In this document: positions 24,301 to 39,300 of the stretch, in pieces | Numbering within the stretch: position 1 is the first letter of the stretch | How the letters are laid out: each line of letters begins with the position of its first letter | NCBI GenBank assembly: GCA_916700875.1 | Contig: CAKAKS010000066.1 | Coordinates: forward strand, 31,908,490 to 31,972,489 | Origin: Sebastes aleutianus | Lineage: Eukaryota > Chordata > Actinopteri > Perciformes > Sebastidae | DNA length: 64,000 bases | Reading direction: 5' to 3' | Made by a program: the position numbers and the translations under genes | The notes under the pieces: generated by a model | Database searches by the model: none | What the model was told of the DNA's origin: nothing | Seen by the model: only the letters and a program-made list of their open reading frames with translations

Positions 24301-27300
24301 GTTTGATATGGAGCATGGAGAGCATCAAGCAGAGTATATCAAGAGATAAAAATTGAAATATATAGGGTATTAGCTCCACAGCGGGAAGGCTCAGTACAAT
24401 GTTCTTGGAAATGCACTGCTGCCACCGACCAAACATGCTATAACCAACATGGTTATAGATTATTAATCAAGGCCGTATTGGCTTAACAAGCATCACAATT
24501 AAAAAAGGAGCAATACATAAATCATGGCCAGACTGAAATATCTGAATGCCTCTGGGTTGTGTATTAAGCGTATTCCCTTCCTCCTCATTGCATCTCAATG
24601 AAGGTGACTGATCACACGCTCTCAAAAACCAAGTGAAAGCAGACAATGTTTAAATACGGTGGGCACATCACTGCCGCCCCATCATAAATCATGTTGCTGG
24701 TTACAGATGAATGAGGAATCCTCTAATTGTAATATAGTGCTGCTCTCCATCCACCAGATGTAGCTATTGATTCGGAAAGAAACTAGACGCCTTATTTCCT
24801 CTGAGCTGCCAGGCACATTACAGTGGGAAACAAATAGGCTGGTAATGATGGTGTTTATTAAAAAGATGTAGGCTTGCTTTCTGTCGCTGTGTGTCAGCTC
24901 TATCTGCAGTGAACGCAGCTCCCATCAGATGGGTATTTGAGGAGAGGAACATACACAGTTCTATCACAGCACGAGGCTCTGTTGAGTGATTTCAGCCCCT
25001 GATGACAGCCCCAGTCTGAACGGAAGACATTATCACAACACAAACACGCGGCGTCTTTCGCTTTGCTATGTGTCTCATGAGCGTGGGGTGGCACCTTATT
25101 CTTTCATTTAAGAGGAATGCCACTGGGGCAGCGCAGGCACAACTACAGCTCCCGGTCTTAACAAGGACATTTGCATATCTTGATGGCTGCAGCCTATCAA
25201 AGAAACAACAGCCAAGTCATCTAGCTGCTGTTTAGTCCTATGTGAAAAGAGGAAAAAAAGGGGGTTTCAAAGGCTGAAATAATACTGATAATCCTGGACT
25301 GAGGCTGCAAATAGCTGATATTAAATACCTGGGACCAGGGAAGACTACAAATTATCATTTGAAACTTGCAAGTTTCTTTGGAATCCAAGAAATGATTAAC
25401 CTGATGGTTTGTTTACACACAACCACCTGAGAAGAAGTCATTTAACTGTTTAGAAAAGGGCAGGCACTTTCAAAAAAATGCTTGGCAGGTGACTGGATGA
25501 GCCATCGGTCAATCGAACTCATGCCGCAGCCATTGGGGAGAAGAGCGAAACCATCTTTTACATCGAGAAAAGCCTCCAGTGCTGTTCTTAGCTCTTCTTT
25601 CAAAGAAGAAATACTCTCCAGTTCTGATAGAACTGATGCTATTGCAGCATCTACGCTAACCTCTTCAGGAGCCGCCACTGCTGTTCAGAACGAACAGTCG
25701 CCTCTCTGTGTCGCTGCGCCACACACACACATAAGCCACGCCTGTAGCTGCCAGTAGCTCCTCACAGGACGCCGATTGGTCCGTGATCTAGCTGGCCGGA
25801 CTCAAACGCATTACTTGAAGCCTGACAAGATGGATTTTTGTGTGATATGTGATATCCACAGACTGTATATTAGAAGTGGGTGTTGTCACCGTGATGTCAC
25901 CCATTGCCTTGTGGACTGCTGTTTTGAAGCCTCAAGTTCGGCATTTGGGCCGTCGCTATCTTGTTTTTGTGCAACGACAAGTGACATGAGAGGGTGGAGC
26001 TAAGTACAACCGAACGCTGAATAAGGCGACCAGAAAGGTTATAATTTCATGAACTGAAAACACTCTGTGAAAGGGTTAAAGCTCTATGACGAAAAACGCG
26101 GACAACTCCAAGACCGGACAACGCCATGGTAGCAACCTGTCAATCACAAGGTAGCCACGCCCTAAAGCATCCCCTGCTTTATGGTCTATTTGACTCTTAA
26201 TGGGACCATAGTTTACTAAATGAACATCATGCTGTATTGGAGAAGACTTGAAACTAGCGGTTGAGTACTTAAACTCATGTTTAAAATGTTTACTGAGGTA
26301 ATAAATCAAGTGAATAGTAATTTTCTCGTAGACTTCTATACAATCAGACTTCTTTTTGCAACCAGAGGAGTCGCCCCCTGCTGGCTGTTAGAAAGAATGC
26401 AAGTTTAAGGCACTTCTGCATTGGCTTCACTTTTCAGACCCGGAGGTTGCCCACTGGTGATATCGTGGGAATCCAGCTGCTGTGCAAGGTAAAGAAATGA
26501 TTGTGTTTCACTCAATTGTCCGTTCACTAAACCCCTCCCCAAAACAGTGATTGTCCCATCAATGCTTATCAACCATAACTAGGAATGGCATGTCTGTCAA
26601 GTTATGGATTTCTTCAAATGTTGAAGAAGTGTGCATGGGGCTGTATTTTAAGAACATTTAAAGTGTTTGGAGGGTGGTCTTTTATTTGGCCTTTCAAAAA
26701 CCAAAAACGCAATGTTCAATAAGTGAATCGTATCCATCATAATCGAGGTAGGCAGCTACGATTAGCCGACATCGTTTTTAAAAATGATATTATGGGCCTA
26801 ATACAGCAGAAAACCAATGTATCTCTCTAACCTAAATCTTTTTTAGCATTGGCTAACAAATGTGGAGCAAGGGCTGTACAAGCATAAGAAAATCCCTCGA
26901 GAGGAGATCCTCCTTGAGGCCATGTTACCAGGATACACGGATCATGACACCAAACTTCACTGTAGAAACTCTGATGTTTTTTTCTCCCCCTCCAGGGATA
27001 CAGTTTGGCTGGGGCGTGTGTTGGAGCTGAACCTCCAACCTCTTGCTGGCAGAATCTGAGACCCGTTTCCATGCCAATTGTCTACAGGGGCCCCCACCTT
27101 GACAACGATCTTAGTGTGCACTGATCCCACTTTGATTTTTCTGCCTTTACCAGATCACCAAATTCAGTCAAGTCAGGCTGGTGAAACAGACGAGGGGAAA
27201 AAAAGAAAGAAAAAAAACCCTCATTATATTTAATGCTGTCTAGATTTTCTTTGTCTGAAACACTGAAATATGAACAGGTGTTCCTTTAGAATTTTAATGC

Positions 27301-30300
27301 TGGCTGTTTCCCAGCTCAGCAGCTGAGCTTTTTTTTTTTTCCAGTTCTGCCTGTTTAGCACTCCAGAGATGAAGACGCTGCCTTTGCGGTTTCATTCCAA
27401 GGTAAGGCCAGAACTCAGAGACACAGCCCATTCTCAACAAGTTTCTAAAAAAAAATCGCAGAGTTGGAATCCTTTAGTGTGTAAGAATTTGCCAATGACA
27501 CCCACACAGTGCAAAAAAGAACTTGTTTGAACATCCTCAGACAGCCCTAGGTGGCCAAATTATGTATTTTTCCTAACTCTGGAATAAATTTCAACTTGTT
27601 ACCGGAAGACAAATGTGTGATTTGCAACCAAATGTCAGTGTTAAGATTCTCATGATGTTAACACATCTTTGACTCAGCTTTATCAGCTGATGGAGCATAC
27701 ACTCAGATGGATTTCACCACACCTTTCACTCACTTGAACTCCGCTGTGAGGAGGTTGAAGCCGTTGTACAGGTGGCCGTCTGTCGACACCTTCTTTAGGT
27801 AAGAGTAGCTGTCCAGATCCTTGTCCGTAAGGTAGTTAGACACTAGAAATCCTGCAGAGCGGCAAAGGTAAAAAAGAAATGGTTCGTAAATTATGCACTC
27901 AAAAACCAGCCTAGTTGTTAATAATAAATACATATAAAATATAGCCATATAAATAATAAAAAATACAGATATGTGAATCTTGCAGCACAAATGATTTCGC
28001 CAGACCCTTCAAAATGTAGCCAGAAATGCAATGTTGTGCTTTAGATGGTGGATGATAATTAAATATACAGTACCAACTTATTAAAGAAATTGCATGAGTA
28101 GGCTTAAAATGTATTAGAGCCGTTGACTTGATGGCTGGCTCACCTCTTCCTTGTGCGTCGGGGTTGGGGCGTCCTTCCATGTAGTTGGTGATTACAGCCA
28201 GTTTGCCTCGCTTGCTGATCCCCAGCCATGATCCTCCCTCCTTACCACATTCCAGATCCAGGCCTGGTTAACACACAAGTAGGAGAATGTTTATTAAACA
28301 GAGCTCCGTTGTTCATCAGACTTTATATTGTAGGTAAAATATATTGTACACTGTTCAATAAACCATTAGAAGTTATAAGTAACAACTATCCCAATATGTC
28401 AAATGACCAAAAATCCTTACTTCATTGTGTGGGATTATTAACAGTGTGTTCCCACAACATTCAATACCCTTTTAGTATCCATTTAGTAAAGTCATTTCCC
28501 ATGTTTCTGCAGATTTTACACAATGGTTTAAAAAGCCTATGTTCAACACAGGTTAAGTCTCCCTTCAGAGTAACACATTATTCATTCACTGGCATATTTT
28601 TCATGCCGTTTCCTGGAAAGAACTATGTAATTTGGAACTAGGAAATCGAGACACGAGTGTTCAATTGATAGACTTCCAGTTGGCTAACAAGAGCAGTTTT
28701 AGGTAAAACACAGCAGATCAGCTGAACATGCAAATATGTGAGATTGGTCAACAGGCAAGCATAGAAGTCAACGCATGAGAAACAAAGTTTCCAATAATAA
28801 AAAACAACAAAAAAAAGACGCTCTGGCTTGTTTGAATTTCTTTAAACCAATCACAACCGTCTTGGGCGGCGCTAAGCCCAGGATGCAGCGGCGGTGCCTT
28901 TGCAAACTTTTGGTGAAACATTTGCACACAAGCACTGGCACTAATGTGGCTAAATCCCCACCAAAGAAAATGCCACATAAAACGTTAAAAGACTATGTCA
29001 AAAAGTGTGGAAACCTTTATTGGAGTTTCTTGGACGTCAAGGTGCACAGTCATTTTGAAATTGCTATGTGTTGTTGAGTGTTTCTACTTTGTTGTTTTTT
29101 CTTATGTTGTAAGATATGTGAAAATATGTGAAATGTTTCTTTTCCTTTGATTTCTGCGAAAACCATGACATGTTTCACTGTTTAATTTTTGTATTATTGT
29201 TGTCTATTTACAGTATATGTGTGAAATATATGCAAAATTCAATAAAAATATTGTTTAAATAAAAAAAGATGTACGCCGACTACATGATATGACTTTTACT
29301 GATAAAGAAGACAAATATAATTTCATTATTGATACCGTAGAGGTGAAGCCTGCCTATTACTTTAGTTCTGGAGGAGCTCACTGGAGTTGTTAAAACCACA
29401 TACAGTTGAACTGCTGTATGCGGCTCTTGCAAAACGTTATCAAACCGATGAGCTTGTGTGAAGTGGAACGGATCGGTACGTTGGTCAAGTCAATGTCACT
29501 GGCGTATGCCAAGGAGTTCAAAACTTGCCATTTCTGGCATGTGGGTTGCTAGCTCGGAGGTTGTTGTTGTTGTTGTTTCACATAGCGATGGGGATTTCAA
29601 AAACAGTAACGCAGGTAGAGGAAGAGGAGGAAAATTCTGTGTGAAATAGGCGGCTAATGGCAGGCTTATAACGTAGTCTGTATATAAAGATGGACGACAT
29701 GACAGCTCCCCAAAAGTGAAGCCAAAACATCTGGATTGCCCCCTGGTGGCTGGCTGCAGTGTAGGTCATAAAGCCCGCCTCCTCCATGTTAGCAGATAGG
29801 ACATCATACATTTTTCCCAAAGATGGTTTCAGACTAGCAAATTATTGACCTGTTGACAATAAATCATTACTGAACATAGACCTTAATGTCATAGGGTATC
29901 TCTTTCTCCATTTACAGCATTTGTTTTACGACGACAGGGGCCATTCTTGGCTAACTATGAATCTGCAAGCTTTGCAGCATATTGTCCTTCCTTTGAATGT
30001 GAAAGGCTGACAAAGGCAGTAAGACAACATAGTGAACTTGAACTAGCCTGCATTAAGACACACATGATGAAGTACTCCATTGACTGTCATTAAAAAAAAA
30101 AATCACAAATTAGAGTAAGTACAGAAGGAGTATATCCTTTAATATGTCTTTTGATTGCACTACCCTCATGTGTAGCTTTAGCTAAATAAACTCAATCCAT
30201 CAATAAATCTATCGTTTTCTTTCCACGTTCCTCGTCTTGGCATGACATGGAAAAGGTGGACTGCATGTCTCCTGCACTTCCTGGTGATCAATAAAGACAG

Positions 30301-33300
30301 GTCCACTTACACGGACAGTGACCGGGGGAGCCGAACGGTCTTACTCCCCGGGGAGTGGATGGAAAGCTAGCCTGATCCCACTGGGAGCTATAGCTTACTT
30401 CCCTTCTCGTCATGCTATGTCTCCTTCAGGGCCTCTGCCTCTGCACCCCCACAAGCCCCGCAGATAAGGCAGAGCCATTTATTCCTGTCACATCGCATAA
30501 AAGCAGCCATCAATTAAGGGCCCACTACTGGAGTCCTGACCCCTCTATTACAGAGGGGAGAAGGAGACTGATGAACAACGGGGCTATCTCTGCGTTTCCT
30601 CCTTCAGCAGAAAAAAGGATGATTGATTTCCTCTGCTTGGCTATAATGTGTATTGGACATCAGTCAATTAAATATAGTTTACTGCGGGTGGGGATATTCC
30701 GTGACCGAGTGGAGGAGAATTGGATTCTGAGGTGGAGGAGACAGATTTTTCCTTTATTATTGAAACCCATTTAGCCTGGAATGAAACTGTAGTGAAACAC
30801 GGCTAAAAAGCCAACACATAGTCGCAGAGCCAAACGAGATAGGGCTGTCAAAGTTAACGCCATAATAACGCGTTAACGCAAATTTGTTTTAATGCCACTA
30901 ATTTCTTTAACACATTGACGCAACTTGTGATTTTTAGGTTGCAGCAGGCTCGGTTTTAAAGCTAGTGAACATACTGGCATCAAACTAGAAAACCTGAGGA
31001 ATCCACTGGTACCAACGCCGTACTAGCTTGTCGAGAAGGAGGCTAAATAACGCTCCAAACTCACGCAAAATTTTGGCGAGGAAAAACTGGCATTGCCATT
31101 TTCAAAGGGGTCCCTTGACCTCTGACCTCAAGATATATGAATGAAAATGGGTTCTATGGGTACCCACGAGTCTCCCCTTTACAGACATGCCCACTTTATG
31201 ATAATCACATGCAATTTGGGGCAAGTCATAGTCAAGTCAGCACACTGACAGCTGTTGTTGCCTGTTGGGCTACAGTTTGCCATGTTATGATTTGAGCATA
31301 TTTTTTTCTGCTAAATAAAGTACATGTGAGGGTTTCTGGACAATATTTGTCATTGTTTTGTGTTGTTAATGGATGATATACTTACCATTGCATAAAGCAC
31401 GCATATTTTCCCACTCCCATGTTGATGAAAGTATTAAATACTTGAAAAATCTCCCTTTAAAGTACATTTTGAACAGATAAAAAATGTGATTAATTTGCAA
31501 TTTAACTATGGACAATCATGCGATTAATTGTGCTTAAATATTTTAAACGATTGACAGCCCTAGTTTTAATGTCTGACACATATTCCATTTGTCTAGATTT
31601 AACACAAATCCGTCTTCATCAATTAAATGTATTATCCGTTGTCTGACTTTGTATTGTTTTGTTTGCAACTTTGTACCGTTTTGGCCAGGTACTCTCTCCC
31701 TTGCAAAAGAGCCTTCTATCCTTTAGGGACTTATCTGGTTAAATAAATGTCAAACAGAGACAAAGCCTGCACTTCAAGAAACAACGAACTGATCTAACTT
31801 GCTTTATGGTTATTTATTATCATCTACTGTTAAAGAAGACAAGAAAGAAGATATTAATTCAGTGCCATTTACTTTACTATTTTTAAAACGTGTATTTGTG
31901 AGCTAGTGAAATGGTGAGTGGTGAGCTGGACTCACATGTACAGACTTACCGCTGAGGATCTCACTGTTGCTCCCCCAGAAGTCTGCAGCTTTGGACGGCC
32001 TGTTGTAGAACTCATCTCTGTTTGCAGCCAAAATTAGCCTGAGGAGAGGGAGCGAGAGGGGTTTAGTGAGTTTTACTTATTTGCTCTTGATGTGAACCAA
32101 TGAGGTGGTCTCAACAGCTAACAGATAAACACACTCTGCAGCTTGCAGTTCAGTGTGCCCGCCTGTTTCATCTGAAAAAACACACAGCAACAATATTTTC
32201 TGCTGCATAGTATTTACTTATGGATGTAATGAATGAAACGCAGCGGAGGAAAATTAAACTAAGAGCGTCTGTCTCCACAGTAAATGATCTGTTGAGTGTT
32301 TGAGGGTTATTTATTTGTGCTTTAGAACGTGAAAGCTGTGAAACAATCAGAAAATAACTTTTCTTTCTCTCATTCACAGCACTGCCGCGCTGTCTTTTCT
32401 AACGTTACCACTCGCCCTCGCGATCTGTCTCTCTCTTTTCGCTCTCTTTTTCTTTTTAAATGAGTCGAGAAGCCGACAGCAGAGCCTAACTTTACTTTTA
32501 AAGTGATCAAACAAAGAAAAATATTATTATAATATTATTATATATAGGAGGAGGAGGAGGTCCTTTATGATGACCAAAGAGGAGAGGATCAAAACGAAAG
32601 TGACGGCTATAGGACAAGCCAATACAAAAGTTACAACCAATCAGGAAGTAAAGAGAAACAGAACTTGTGATCAAAGTACACACGTTTCTGTGTACTAACT
32701 GTGTCAGTGTAATAAAGCAGCTTGGTGCATTTGCTTTTCATTTCCCTTTCAGAGTATTATATAATCAACATAGAGAGGGGGTGGGTAATGTGGACTAAAT
32801 ACATGATACTGTAACTATCACACAGTTACATTAACACTGATCTTATGGTAATACCTAAAGTATTCACATACAAAGTTAAACTCATTGTCGTGAAAACGTT
32901 TTATTAAATACGAAGAAATGTATGATTGTCATCATACGTGGTTTGGTTTGGTATTTTGAGAGAACTCGGAGTCCTCCACACTCTGAGTGTGTTGAGGATA
33001 AGATAAGATGGAGACCTTGTAGATGTCTGAAAGAGTTACAGATTGTTTTGTGTCCTCTGTTGTTGTGATTATACGTGATTGTGTATGACGTGGGACATAC
33101 TGTATAACACTGAGCAAATGTAATGTAATTTTCAGGGCTGGGCGATATGGAGAAACACAAATATCACACAAACATAATAGCACACTGACAGCTGTTGTTG
33201 CCTGTTGGGTTTGAGTTTGCCATGTTATGATTTGAGCATATTTTTTAATGCTAAATGCAGTACCTGTGAGGGTTTCTGGACAATATTTGTCATTGTTTTG

Positions 33301-36300
33301 TGTTTTTTAATTGATTTCCAATAATAAATATATACATATATTTGCATAAAGCAAGCATATTTGCCCACTCCCATGTTGAGAAGAGTATTAAATACTTGAC
33401 AAATCTCCCTTTAAGGTACATTTTGAACAGATAAATTTTTTTTGTGATTAATCGTGATTAACTATAAACAATCATGGGATTAATCACAATTGACAGCCTT
33501 AGTGTGAATATTTCCCACAGTGTAAACATCATATAGCTTCGGTGGTAGTAGTAGATGAGACTGTCAGACAGTGTAGAATAAGATTATTTTTCTAAACTGC
33601 ACGTTAAGGGGTTAAAACGATTTAAAATAAGAAAAATGTATTTATCTGTGACAGATCGAGATAAACCATCTCATCTTGCGAAGCTGTCTGCGCCTGCCTC
33701 GCGTCAATAACCTCTCCAGGTGTTTTATCCGTTTTTATTGCCTAAGCAAAACACAACCATTTACTGCTACGAAGAACACGAATGAAGAGCCTGAACAAGA
33801 GTGTGATCTGATATCTAATAAATCACCTCGAATGGGACTCTGTCGTCTGACACAGGCTGCCTGTCAGTTTAGCGCTGCACTGCTCTTTGACCTGCATTAT
33901 TATTCCGGGTGTCAGTGAGTAATGGTGTCATTCTGTCTGCGGCCATTACCGACTACAAACTGCATTGCGACCTGTATCAAATGCTACACCAGCCATTAGT
34001 TTCTACGTGCCTTTACTAGCAGGTCACTACTGTCAATTGTGCAGCAAGGAAGTGTAACATCACTTAGTGGCTATATAACCTCACTCAGCTCCTTTTCTCC
34101 ACTGCTCACACAACAACACACAACCCCTCATCCAGCTCCTCTCACCCATTCAGCTGTTATTACGAAACACAGGAAAACATGACCTCTCACTATTGCACCA
34201 TGTCACTGTTTTTAAACATGAATTTGCATTTTAGCCTCATAGACTTGTGCATTTTAAGCACCCTCTGGGCAAACGACACAGAAAAAAAGGCCACTGAAAC
34301 GTATTGACCTCTATAATAGCTGTATGTTGCTTCTGAGCTTGGCAACGGTCCCCTTATTAATCTTGGATCTTGTTAAGAGCAAACAGATAAACCAAACTGA
34401 CCTAATGGGGGTCGACCTCTGTGCATCAAGTGCTAATGATAGTCTGTTCCCATGGCGCTGTGTGAGCCACCGCTGTTCCAGAAAACAAAGCTAACACTAA
34501 TGATGCTACAGCAGAGAGAGCATCTGCTATCGGATCCTGAGGGGGGGGAAAAAACGCATCACATGCGAGCAGCTCTGATCGCAGTAACAGTCGGCCAGCT
34601 GCATCATGTAGGAGGGACAGCGAGAAGCAGAGAGGTATCAAAGCTCTTCGTGAATACTGAACTCTGATTCTATGTCTGTTCTGTAAACACCGTGGTTTGT
34701 GGACTTGGCAGCAGTCACTTTAAGGTTTGCTGTGGAATGGATTCCCATAGGATTGTTCCGTATCATTTTTGTGAGCCATTGACCTTTTTATCTTGCATTA
34801 ACGTTATGTTAAATTTCCACTTGATCAACCTTTTGCTCCAATACAATATTTTTGGAAAGCTAGCTGGGATTTTATGAAACTGCTGGGAGATATTTATTGT
34901 CCCAGGAGGAACCTATTTTTGGTGACTATGTGACTTTCCCTATTTGTGCTCTAGAGCAGCGTTTGCCAAACTTATTTTCTGGGGACACACTTTTTAAAAA
35001 TGACAAACCGTCACGACCCAATGCACAATAGGCCTCGTCTATAAATCGTGAGAAGAGCAAATTTGTGCGAAAATGAAAGTTCCTGACCATTTCGGCATCA
35101 CCTTATATTATCTTGAATAGGTAAACCAGCCACTTCAAAGAGGTACACTTTGATAAATCAACTTTGTTTTATGCACGTGTTACTGAAAATGTATACTATT
35201 TAAATGAGAGCAAATAAATGCATTTAGGCAGAGTTTGTTTCAAAGCCCGGAGGGGTATAGCTCCGGGAGCTGCGTCCGTTCTCTTCCCGGCGAGCTGAGA
35301 CCACACACCTTACGGCCCCACTGACGTGTGTTCCGTTGTCACCATAACAACAATCGCCATTTTCTTTTGCACTAGTCAAATTCCTACAGCAAACAGTTCA
35401 ATGACCCTTCTACTCCTATTTTATTTCTATGGGATCAACCTTTTAGGCTTTGGACACTCCATTAATTTTTCCTCATAAAGCCAGCGCCTTATGTCAACTT
35501 GCTTACAGCACATATCATCAATTTGATCGGCAGATTGCCGTGAGTCATACTCCTAAGGGGATACACATTTTTTGCTGTTTGTTTAGTTAATCACTTTGAC
35601 TCATCTTTATGAGGCTGCTATGTTTGCGATGAACATAGCAGCCTCGAGGGACTGCGAGTGAAGCTGCTGATATTTAAATGACATTGACTAGCCTAAAGGA
35701 AGTGCTGTAATTACACGTCAAAATCACATTACAATGCCGGTCGGTTGATGCAGCGCTGCTTTTATTCTGAGCAGCTGAAAAAGTTGCCGTGCAGGCTAGA
35801 AATTGACTTTCGAAATACAGAAATCTCAGCATGTGGGTAATCATTGAGTCATTTGTGCTGAACATGAGTCCATTTAACCCCCGTCGGTATATTCCTGTCA
35901 TTTCGTGCTGTGGGAGTGTAATACTTTTTCTTAATGGAACTTAAATCTGGCCTTAAAGGTCCCATATCATGCTCATTTTCAGGTTCATACTTGTATTTTG
36001 TGTTTCTACTAGAACATGTTTACATGCTGTAATGTTCAAAAAACCTTTATTTTCCTCATTCTGTCTGCTTGAATATACCTGCATTTACCCTCTGTCTGAA
36101 ATGCTCCGTTTTAGTGCATTTCAACGGAATTGCAACAGAATTGCGTTGCCTGGCAACAGTTTGGGTCCATGTTTACTTCCTGTCAGCTGATGTTATTTAC
36201 ATCAAGTTTAGTTTATTGATCACATACACATTGAGATGGCAGTAAGATTCTTTGTTCCTGTTTGTTACTCTCTCATCCTTGTATAATAGACAAAGGATGA

Positions 36301-39300
36301 AAAAAGAAAAGACATACACTGCAACCAGGAATAAACTGGGACACATTTAGAAATTTTCTTTCTATACAAGAAAGATATTTTTGGGAGGTATATGGTTGAG
36401 GAAGAGTTGTGTTAAAAAGTATATAACCAACCTTTGGTTATATACTTTTTAACTCTGGATGTATTTGTGGGTTGTAAATAAACTTGGGATGCTGTTCATA
36501 TATTCAACTTGGGATGTAAATAAATCAGGGATAGTTTTTATATTATATTATACTATCATTCTATGATATACGAGTTATTAGAGGAGAAGTGAGAAAGGGG
36601 TAGGGTAATATAAGTTTTCTTCTACCTACTCCTTTTCGGACACTATAACTCTTGTTTTGTTTGTTATTATTTTGTATCTGTTTTTATTTATTATATGTTC
36701 GAAATAAAGTCTTTCATTCATTCATTCATTCATTCATTCAAATGTTTACGTTTAAAACCGTGTAATGGACTAAATATTGTATATTTGTGACATCACAAAT
36801 GGACAGAAATCCTAACGGCTTGTTTCAAACGCACAATTTTTGAACACGGGCTGTGTGTATTTCTCTGTATATTGAGCGCTTCGATACTTTCACAGTATTT
36901 ATAAAGCACTTAAATCAGCTTTATAATATAAAAGACATGAAAATCTTACTTTTTGCAATATGGGACCTTTAAACCCAATTTAGTCTAAGTATGCTGGACA
37001 TTCCTTTTGATTTACACACAGCTGCAGCAAAAGAAAAACTACTTCTGCAACTAGTAGTCTAAATATAGCACTGATGTAAGCACATTAGGACACAGTACGT
37101 TTCACCTTTCCCCAGGTTCAGGTCTGAGTCAGTACTCATAGCACACCTCTGCTGTGATCTCCTAAGGCGGGGTCAGACTCCCAGAGGGAAGGACAGCGAT
37201 GGACTATGGCCAGGTAGAGAGTTCAGTCTCGAGCTTAGGGGGATTATAATGCGCTGGACTAGACATCCCCCCGTAACTCACATTGACTGCACGTAGAGCA
37301 CCGGTCTGTGCTGCCCACTGAAAGGAGTTAGCATGTATTGCTGGGTAGGGCACATGGAGGTTGCACAAAGAGTCATTCAGCGCTTTAAAATGGTAGGTTT
37401 GAGCAAAATATGTGCTGCATTTTCTATATTAAGTATGTACCCTAGATATAAAACAGATGTGACATGTTCTATTGACGTCATTCCAGGATGGAACCATATG
37501 GTGGCCATCTTACATGGCATTTTGAATGGCTAAGATACTACATTAAAATATCTTTTATGTAGAAATCCTAAATAGATTCAGTATTATGGCCTATAGGCAG
37601 GTAATTACAATAAGTCACTTCCTATTTTGCGTGTTTTTTCCCGGTCAACCGGCATGGGGTTTGTTTTTGATGCTGAGAGAAGAGGTTGAAGAGCCTTGCT
37701 AACTGTAAATGAGGAGTTGTTTTAGTTGATAAAGTAAGTTTTGTTTGGAAAAGCTAATGCCCTCAGCAGAACTCCTGATGGACTCGTCTCAATTGTCTTT
37801 CGTTCTCATCGCAAGGTAACATTATCGACATTACCTTTACGATGATAATGAGGAGAAATTGCGGGGATTTTGCAAAATTGCAAGCCTGACCTTGACCTGC
37901 TGAAGAACAAATCTCCTTTCTGCGTCTGGATTCCTTTAACCTCCCTGTTCAACACATGGATTATTTTTTATTTGCTTTACTGAAAGGAAATCCTTGTAAA
38001 GGCATGAGGTAAGCTGACAACAAGTGATGTTAATATATGATGACTGATTGCAGGATTCAAGACGGCTAATTTTGGGATAGATGTGGCTTGCTGGATTCGT
38101 CTTAAAAATATTATGAAATGTTATTTAGGGCGGGCACTTCTCGTCGTTAACACGTTGTTTTGACTTAGAACTCAGCTGGTCTGTTGCTTGATAACAGTAA
38201 AGTTAGCTAGTTCACTCATTTTTGAAGTTTTAGTTGACACATAAATAAAAACTAAATCTCTCATCTACTCTATACTGACGTATGGAAAGTGATGCCAGTC
38301 TCCCTGGTCTCTTTGGTCCTTTTAGTGAGGCAGTTAGGTGCTGAACAGCTGACAACCAGTTGCTGCTCATAGGTGGCAACTGTAAACAATACCCAGGTAA
38401 GATGGCAGACGATTATCCCAGTAGTTACGACGTAATGTCGCATGTACTGTTTTATATCAATGGTAAGTACATTATACGCCAATATAAAGGGCTGTTCAGA
38501 TCATCCCGTAAAAAAATTGTGCAAGACTGACACCTCCAAAAATCAGATGTCACATTTATATAAAATACATCAAACTACAGAAAAGAATAGTCTCTTCCCT
38601 TAACTCCTTTGTTACTGCTGTTTGTGTGCATTTGCAACTCTCAAAGCTCCAAGTGGCACACTAGACAATCCTGGAAGAAGATGAAATACGAAAAAAATTG
38701 CAGCATTGTCAGAGTATGACAGCAGTGATGTCGAGACTTGACACCTGAAAGGTTTTTCACCTTACATTTATTATTTTAAAAAAAACACATCTATATATTC
38801 TGTAGCTGCATGTTCCAACACTTCACTGAAGTCATATGATGCAAACGGAGTGAAATATTCAAACCCAGCACTTGTTTTTTGTTTTTTTTATAGCTGCATA
38901 TCATGCATATTTTTATACACACTTCCAAAAAAATACAGCCTGTTGGGTATCTTCTGAAAAACAGCCTCACGACATTGTTTATCAAGATGGACCAAACAGT
39001 GGGTACTTCAGGATTCTTAAGGGTTACATAAACACACTGCCAAATTCAAAAGCACACGGGAGCTTACGATGTTTGATCCTTATCTTGGTGTTTTTCCACT
39101 TGTTGTTTGACACTTGAGGATTTTAGCCGAGAGCACTCTACAATTCCCCATTGTCTCTGTCATGTTTGGAGGCAGCGCCCTTGTTTTTTTAGTTGTTTGT
39201 TTAGAACTTCTTCCTAGGATTAGTGAATGTTTGCATATGGCTGTGGCTACAGTACTACATTGTGCAAGCGCAATCAAGATACATTTTCTGCACATGATGC

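Noticed and set aside
36400..36450. Palindrome AAAAAGTATATAACCAACC...GGTTATATACTTTTT as a possible regulatory hairpin
   Set aside because: It lies within the repeat-derived interior of the TTAA MITE at 35953-36972, and nothing links it to a gene.
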